A stretch of 36,424 nucleotides of DNA from an uncultured Eubacteriales bacterium (GTDB lineage Bacteria > Bacillota > Clostridia > Oscillospirales > CAG-272): assembly GCA_934401725.1 (NCBI GenBank), contig CAKRSS010000020.1:1-36424 (forward strand), in the 5' to 3' direction. A program made the position numbers and the translations under genes. The notes below the pieces were generated by a model that ran no database searches, had not been told where the DNA came from, and saw only the letters and a program-made list of their open reading frames with translations. This document shows, piece after piece, positions 32,720 to 36,424 of this stretch; within the stretch, counting starts at the first letter, position 1; each line of letters starts with the position of its first letter.

Positions 32720-33847
32720 ATGGTAACAATAAAAGAAGTCAAAACCCGGAGCGAGTTGCGTACTTTTGTCGATTTTCCGAACAGGCTGTACGCCGACTGC
32801 CCGCAGTACGTCCCTTCCCTGTTCGGCGACGACATGTCGGACTGGAACCCCAAAAAGAACCCGGCATTCGAATATTGCGACGCGAAATGCTTTCTCGCTC
32901 TGCGCGACGGCGAGGTCGTCGGCCGCATCGGCGCAATACTCAACCACCGCGCCAACGACAAGTGGGGAACGCACCGTATGCGCTTCACGCAGGTTGACTT
33001 CATCGACGACACCGAGGTCTCCGACGCGCTTTTTGCCACCGTCGAGGACTACGCCCGCGCCTGCGACTGCACTGAGATTCACGGCCCGCTCGGATTCTGC
33101 GACCTCGACCGCGAGGGCATGCTGGTCGAGGGCTTTGATGAGCGCAGCCTCTTCATCACCTACTATAATTACCCCTACTACATCGATCATCTCGTCCGCC
33201 TCGGCTACGTCAAGGACGTCGACTGGACGGAAAAGCTCATTGAGGTCCCCGAGGATCAGCGCACGGCGGACATGCTGTCCCGTACGGCACGCTTCGTCTC
33301 AAAGCGGCTCGGACTGCACGTCGCGCGCGTGCGACATCAGGCCGAGTACGCAGCCTATGTCGAGCAGGTGTTCCGGCTTGTCAACGTCGCGTACGAAAAG
33401 CTGTACGGCACAGTTGAGCTGTCGCCGCGGCAGATACGACGCTATGCCAAAAAGTTCATCCCGCTCATCAACCCGCGCCTGACCTGCTTTGTCATGGACA
33501 GCGAGAACCGCATGGTGGCCTTCGGAGTCGCTGCGCCGTCCATGGAGGAGGCGCTCCGGCGCAGCCGCGGGCGTCTGTTCCCGACCGGCTGGGTGGGCGT
33601 TCTGCGCTCGCTGCGCCGCAACGACAGCATGGACATGTTTCTCATCGCCGTCCACCCCGACCTCTGGGGCACCGGCGCCAATGCCATCATCATGGACCAC
33701 GTCCTGCGCGGCTGTCACAAAATGGGCATAAAAACCGCCGAAACCGGCCCCATGCTCGAGAACAATATGAACATTCAGCTTCAGTGGAAATTTCTTAAAA
33801 CACGCCAGCACAAGCGCCGCCGGTGCTTTATCAAGCTGCTGGACTGA
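32720..33847 (+). CDS. GNAT-fold acetyltransferase-like protein (YghO-type)
   Basis: A 375-residue cytosolic protein. The N-terminal half starts MVTIKEVKTRSELRTFVDFP and has LYADCPQYVPSLFGDD and FFLALRDGEVVGRIG-type sequence. The middle contains EIHGPLGFCDLDREGMLVEG. The C-terminal half has the GNAT-like acetyl-CoA loop VHPDLWGTGANAII and ends in a basic tail. This pattern is that of poorly studied GNAT-related proteins such as YghO; the acceptor is unknown. GAGG lies 6 bases before the ATG. The next gene, a glycosyltransferase, starts 18 bases after the stop, so they form an operon, perhaps in cell-envelope or glycolipid metabolism. That link is inference. Confidence 0.8.
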   Translation: MVTIKEVKTRSELRTFVDFPNRLYADCPQYVPSLFGDDMSDWNPKKNPAFEYCDAKCFLALRDGEVVGRIGAILNHRANDKWGTHRMRFTQVDFIDDTEVSDALFATVEDYARACDCTEIHGPLGFCDLDREGMLVEGFDERSLFITYYNYPYYIDHLVRLGYVKDVDWTEKLIEVPEDQRTADMLSRTARFVSKRLGLHVARVRHQAEYAAYVEQVFRLVNVAYEKLYGTVELSPRQIRRYAKKFIPLINPRLTCFVMDSENRMVAFGVAAPSMEEALRRSRGRLFPTGWVGVLRSLRRNDSMDMFLIAVHPDLWGTGANAIIMDHVLRGCHKMGIKTAETGPMLENNMNIQLQWKFLKTRQHKRRRCFIKLLD

Positions 33848-33865
33848 AACACGGAGGCAAAGCAC

Positions 33866-35329
33866 ATGAGAGTCTGCCTGGCAAACGATTCCTTCCCCCC
33901 GCTCATCGACGGGGTCAGCAACACGGTTGTAAACTACGGCAAAATAATTCAGTCAAAATACGGTGCGGCGGTGGTTGCCACACCGCGCTACCCCGGCGTC
34001 AAGGACGAATATCCCTTTGAGGTCGTGCGGTACGCAAGCCTCAACACCGTCAAGCTGGTGGGCTACCGCACCGGCTACCCCTTCGCGCAGGACGCGATGG
34101 AGCGGCTGTCCGCCTTTCGCCCGAATATAATACACTCGCACTGCCCCATGGCCTCGCTGTTTCTCTGCCGCGAGCTGCGGGACATCACGCGCGTGCCGCT
34201 CGTTTTCACCTACCACACCAAGTTTGACATCGACATAAAGCGCGCCGTCAAGCTGAAATTCATTCACGAGCCCGCCATCCGCGAGGTCATAAACAACATC
34301 AAAGCGGCGGACGACGTATGGGTCGTCAACCGCGGAGCGGGCGAAAACCTCAAGAGTCTCGGCTACGAGGGCGACTACATAGTCATGCCGAACGGCGTCG
34401 ACATCGATCGCACCCCCGCCGACGCGGCGCTTATCGAGGCGGTCGAGCGCGACTGCGGGCTCGGGCCCGGCGTGCCGGTGCTGCTTTTCGTCGGGCGCGT
34501 CCTGTGGTACAAGGGACTGCGCATAATTCTGGACGGACTGCGCCAGGTAAAGGACTCGGGGCAGCGGTTCCGGATGATATTCGTCGGCAACGGCAACGAT
34601 CTCGAGAACGTAAAAAAATACGCCTCCGACGTCGGGCTCGGCGGCGATTGCGTATTCACCGGCGCGATATACGACCGCGCCATGCTTAAGGCGTATTACA
34701 GTCGCGCCGATCTGTTTCTGCTGCCGAGCGTGTTCGACAACAACCCGCTGGTGGTCAAGGAGGCGGCGGCCTGCGGCACGGCGAGCGTGCTGATACGCGA
34801 TTCCAGCTCTGCCGAGGGCGTCACGCACTGCGACAACGGCATTCTCATCGGCGGGAACACCGGCGCGGTCAACAGCGCGAACGACGGCGCAGGCGAAAAT
34901 GTGGGCGACAGCCAGAAAAGTCGCGAAGGTGCCGACGAGAGCACCAAAAGGTGCGCCGACGATCTCGCCCGCGAGCTCACGGCACTGCTCAGGAACCCGA
35001 CCGAGGTCAAGCGTCTCGGCGAGCGCGCAGCGGACACTCTTTACGTTTCGTGGGACGACAGCATCGCGCGTGCGGTCAAGCGTTACGACGAAGTACTGGC
35101 GCGGTATCACGAGAAGGGGTACGTCCCCTCTCGCGCGCGGTACGACGCCGGCATAAAGTTCATCGGCGAGACCTACCACGGCATAATAAAGGCCAAGCTG
35201 CTGGGACTTGGCATCAAGAGCGAATTCGAGGATCAGCTCCGCGACGCCCGCGACAGCTACGATACCGCCATCACCTGGCTAAAGGAAAAGTATGACATGA
35301 TAAAGGATTATTTTGATCGTTATCAGTGA
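33866..35329 (+). CDS. GT4-family glycosyltransferase
   Basis: A 487-residue GT-B glycosyltransferase. The acceptor-side N-terminus has MRVCLANDSFPPLIDGVSNT, IIHSHCPMASLF and VPLVFTYHTKFDID. The donor-side half has MPNGVDIDRTP, LLFVGRVLWYKGLRIILDGL and LFLLPSVFDNNPLVVKEAAACG, with the Glu of the EX7E region. It is most like 1,2-diacylglycerol 3-glucosyltransferase-type enzymes; the sugar and acceptor are not certain. A polar low-complexity insert (about residues 332-366: GAVNSANDGAGENVGDSQ and following) sits in the donor domain. A C-terminal charged helical tail extends past residue 440. GGAGG precedes the ATG. A GCGGTT-type terminator follows 65 bases after the stop. Confidence 0.92.
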   Translation: MRVCLANDSFPPLIDGVSNTVVNYGKIIQSKYGAAVVATPRYPGVKDEYPFEVVRYASLNTVKLVGYRTGYPFAQDAMERLSAFRPNIIHSHCPMASLFLCRELRDITRVPLVFTYHTKFDIDIKRAVKLKFIHEPAIREVINNIKAADDVWVVNRGAGENLKSLGYEGDYIVMPNGVDIDRTPADAALIEAVERDCGLGPGVPVLLFVGRVLWYKGLRIILDGLRQVKDSGQRFRMIFVGNGNDLENVKKYASDVGLGGDCVFTGAIYDRAMLKAYYSRADLFLLPSVFDNNPLVVKEAAACGTASVLIRDSSSAEGVTHCDNGILIGGNTGAVNSANDGAGENVGDSQKSREGADESTKRCADDLARELTALLRNPTEVKRLGERAADTLYVSWDDSIARAVKRYDEVLARYHEKGYVPSRARYDAGIKFIGETYHGIIKAKLLGLGIKSEFEDQLRDARDSYDTAITWLKEKYDMIKDYFDRYQ

Positions 35330-35348
35330 GGATGGGAAAGGGGTGCGG

Positions 35349-35432
35349 GCTATTGCATATGCCTGTGCGCGTATGATTTATTAAATTGTTTTTGCGGTTC
35401 TCGCAGGGGGCGCCCTGCGGGGACTGCTTTTT
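35349..35432 (+). terminator. 3'-end module after the glycosyltransferase gene
   Basis: GGCTATTGCATATGCCTG (from 35349) is followed by an AT-rich spacer. The hairpin GCGGTTCTCGCAGGG / CCCTGCGGGGACTGC (35394-35427) and a T-run come next. It has the same layout as the minus-strand modules at 204-282 and 21672-21755. A further GCGTATTGCATATGCCTG copy lies at about 35474-35491 without a hairpin. Confidence 0.85.
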
Positions 35433-35550
35433 GATGAAGGAGAGGCCTTCACCCGGTGGCGCGCCGGGGTGAGGCGTATTGCATATGCCTGTATGCAGAA
35501 TAAGTTCTGAGCCCTTGGAGGGCGCACGCCATAACGTCGGCGAAAAGCGT

Positions 35551-35826
35551 TTTTGAAAAAAGAGTTCTTTAGCCTTGGCAGGCGCACGCCGTGAAGGCCA
35601 CCGACAGTGGAGAAGTGTACTCGCCGAACGTCGGCGGGACGAGTTTTAACTGTACTTTTCTGCCGCGAGCAGAGAAAGAGCAAGATAATTATGCCGAAGG
35701 CATAATTATCTTCAAAAGAGTCGCCCCAAAGGGGACGAACCTACGGTTCGCCCCCTCTGGACTCCCCCACTCCCGTGGGGATGCGTGAGGGGTACGTGCC
35801 CACCCTTGCCGAAGTCAGCATCCGGC
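35551..35826. repeat. Composite intergenic repeat, right copy
   Basis: An inverted copy of 1-200, carrying two insertions: about 30 bases around 35623-35653 and about 18 bases around 35731-35748. The central hairpin is conserved (AGATAATTATGCC, loop GAA, GGCATAATTATCT at 35683-35711). Its left edge (TTTTGAAAAAAGAGTTCTTT) matches a fragment at about 3150-3165 with few changes. No coding sequence is supported. Confidence 0.8.
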
Positions 35827-36424
35827 GGAAAGACGCCTTTCGGGAAGTGAACTGCGTCCGCGTTCATACTCGCCGGGACATTCACTGCAACCCACACTGG
35901 GCAGGCTAACCATTGGCGCCCCGCCCCGGCGGCCCCCCGTGCATCCCGGTGGGAGCGTCTGCGGTACAAATGGCTGTTGGAATGAGGTCTCCGGAGAGCG
36001 CTTCACCGTTCGGATGAGGTTCGATAGAGCCGATAGCTCACGCCGCACGACCCGCGCCGTCATATTGCGGCTCCGCCGCTCATGAAGGCTAATTAGGCGG
36101 AGATTCTTTCGAAAATGGCTAAAATGAGCGGGAGCGGGGGACCTCAAAGCGATGTGCAAGGCGAGCGAATGCGTACCAATCAAGGCAAGGCGCAAAACAA
36201 ACGGAAGCGGTTCACCTTAAAATGAGCCGCAAAGCGAGCGCTCTCGGCTACCCCCGCAATCCTGCGCGCAGCGCGAGTACTTTGCCAGCGAAAAATGGGT
36301 TTGGCGAGTCCCCCGGAAAACGTAAAACCGGGGACAGGACGTACTAAAACAAAGGCGCGGTAGAGCGATTCTGACCGAGCCGCGCCGGATGCGAGCCTCA
36401 TGGAGGCGGATTCCGCTCCCTTGA
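35827..36424. other. Unassigned GC-rich region without a convincing gene
   Basis: About 600 bases with only short minus-strand open frames (35815-36195 and 36180-36401). These are Arg/Ser/Pro-rich, lack ribosome binding sites and do not look like folded proteins. Several local hairpins are visible: GCGGATTCCGC near 36407, GAGCCTC/GAGGC near 36392, GCGCGG/CCGCGC around 36357-36387, and CCCCGG/CCGGGG around 36311-36333. It directly continues the right composite repeat. It may be a larger repeat, a structured RNA or decayed mobile DNA; I cannot decide which. Confidence 0.5.

Noticed and set aside
36005..36045. Possible tRNA-like GGTTCGA segment
   Set aside because: No acceptor stem, anticodon arm or CCA-end context could be built around it.
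35815..36401. Two short minus-strand open frames (126 and 73 residues) as genes
   Set aside because: They lack ribosome binding sites, have biased Arg/Ser/Pro composition and run through repeat and hairpin sequence.

Overview
The window looks like a chromosomal segment of a GC-rich member of the Firmicutes, class Clostridia (Oscillospiraceae-like; the placement is inference). The reasons are strong GGAGG-type ribosome binding sites, sigma-A type promoters, a clostridial-type pyruvate phosphate dikinase, a foldase-like lipoprotein, and an ECF thiamine transporter subunit under a TPP riboswitch. No rRNA, tRNA, CRISPR array, phage gene or transposase gene was found. Most genes are housekeeping genes. 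The non-coding spaces hold several related dispersed repeats.

Layout. 1-337: repeat and terminators. 338-2974 (-): pyruvate phosphate dikinase. 3545-7505 (-): purine and amino-acid operon alaA-like, purB, purA. 7791-9241 (-): AT-rich patch with a small DUF6440 gene and a decayed DUF2130 gene. 9349-10878 (-): guaA. 11227-12882 (-): DUF4091 glycoside-hydrolase-like protein. 13136-19370 (+): typA, then pth overlapping mfd. 19442-20755 (+): foldase-like lipoprotein. 20791-21591 (+): TPP riboswitch, terminator and thiT. 21760-24202: divergent phosphodiesterase and LacI-type regulator. 24350-29682 (-): five-gene lipoyl/TPP operon. 29915-30883 (+): divergent lipoate-protein ligase. 31048-32463 (-): pyruvate kinase. 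32720-35329 (+): GNAT-like protein and GT4 glycosyltransferase. 35330-36424: about 1.1 kb of repeats with no convincing gene.

The most unusual region is 24350-30883. E1 alpha and E1 beta of a 2-oxo-acid (or acetoin) dehydrogenase are followed by a protein with the normal N-terminal half of an E2 (lipoyl domain, flexible linker, peripheral subunit-binding domain). The acyltransferase core is replaced by a serine-beta-lactamase-fold hydrolase domain. A histidine phosphatase and an SDR oxidoreductase complete the operon. A lipoate-protein ligase is divergent from it, and the same 10-bp perfect palindrome occurs on both sides of the divergent promoters. My inference is a lipoate-dependent pathway in which an acyl group made by E1 on the lipoyl arm is passed to, or hydrolysed by, a fused serine enzyme instead of going to CoA. 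No E3 and no canonical E2 core lie in the window.

The main non-coding findings are a MITE-like element of about 143 bp with imperfect terminal inverted repeats (two full copies and one short form), a 3'-end module combining an ATTGCATATGCC-type motif with a GCGGTT-type terminator hairpin, and a long composite repeat in inverted orientation at the two ends of the window.
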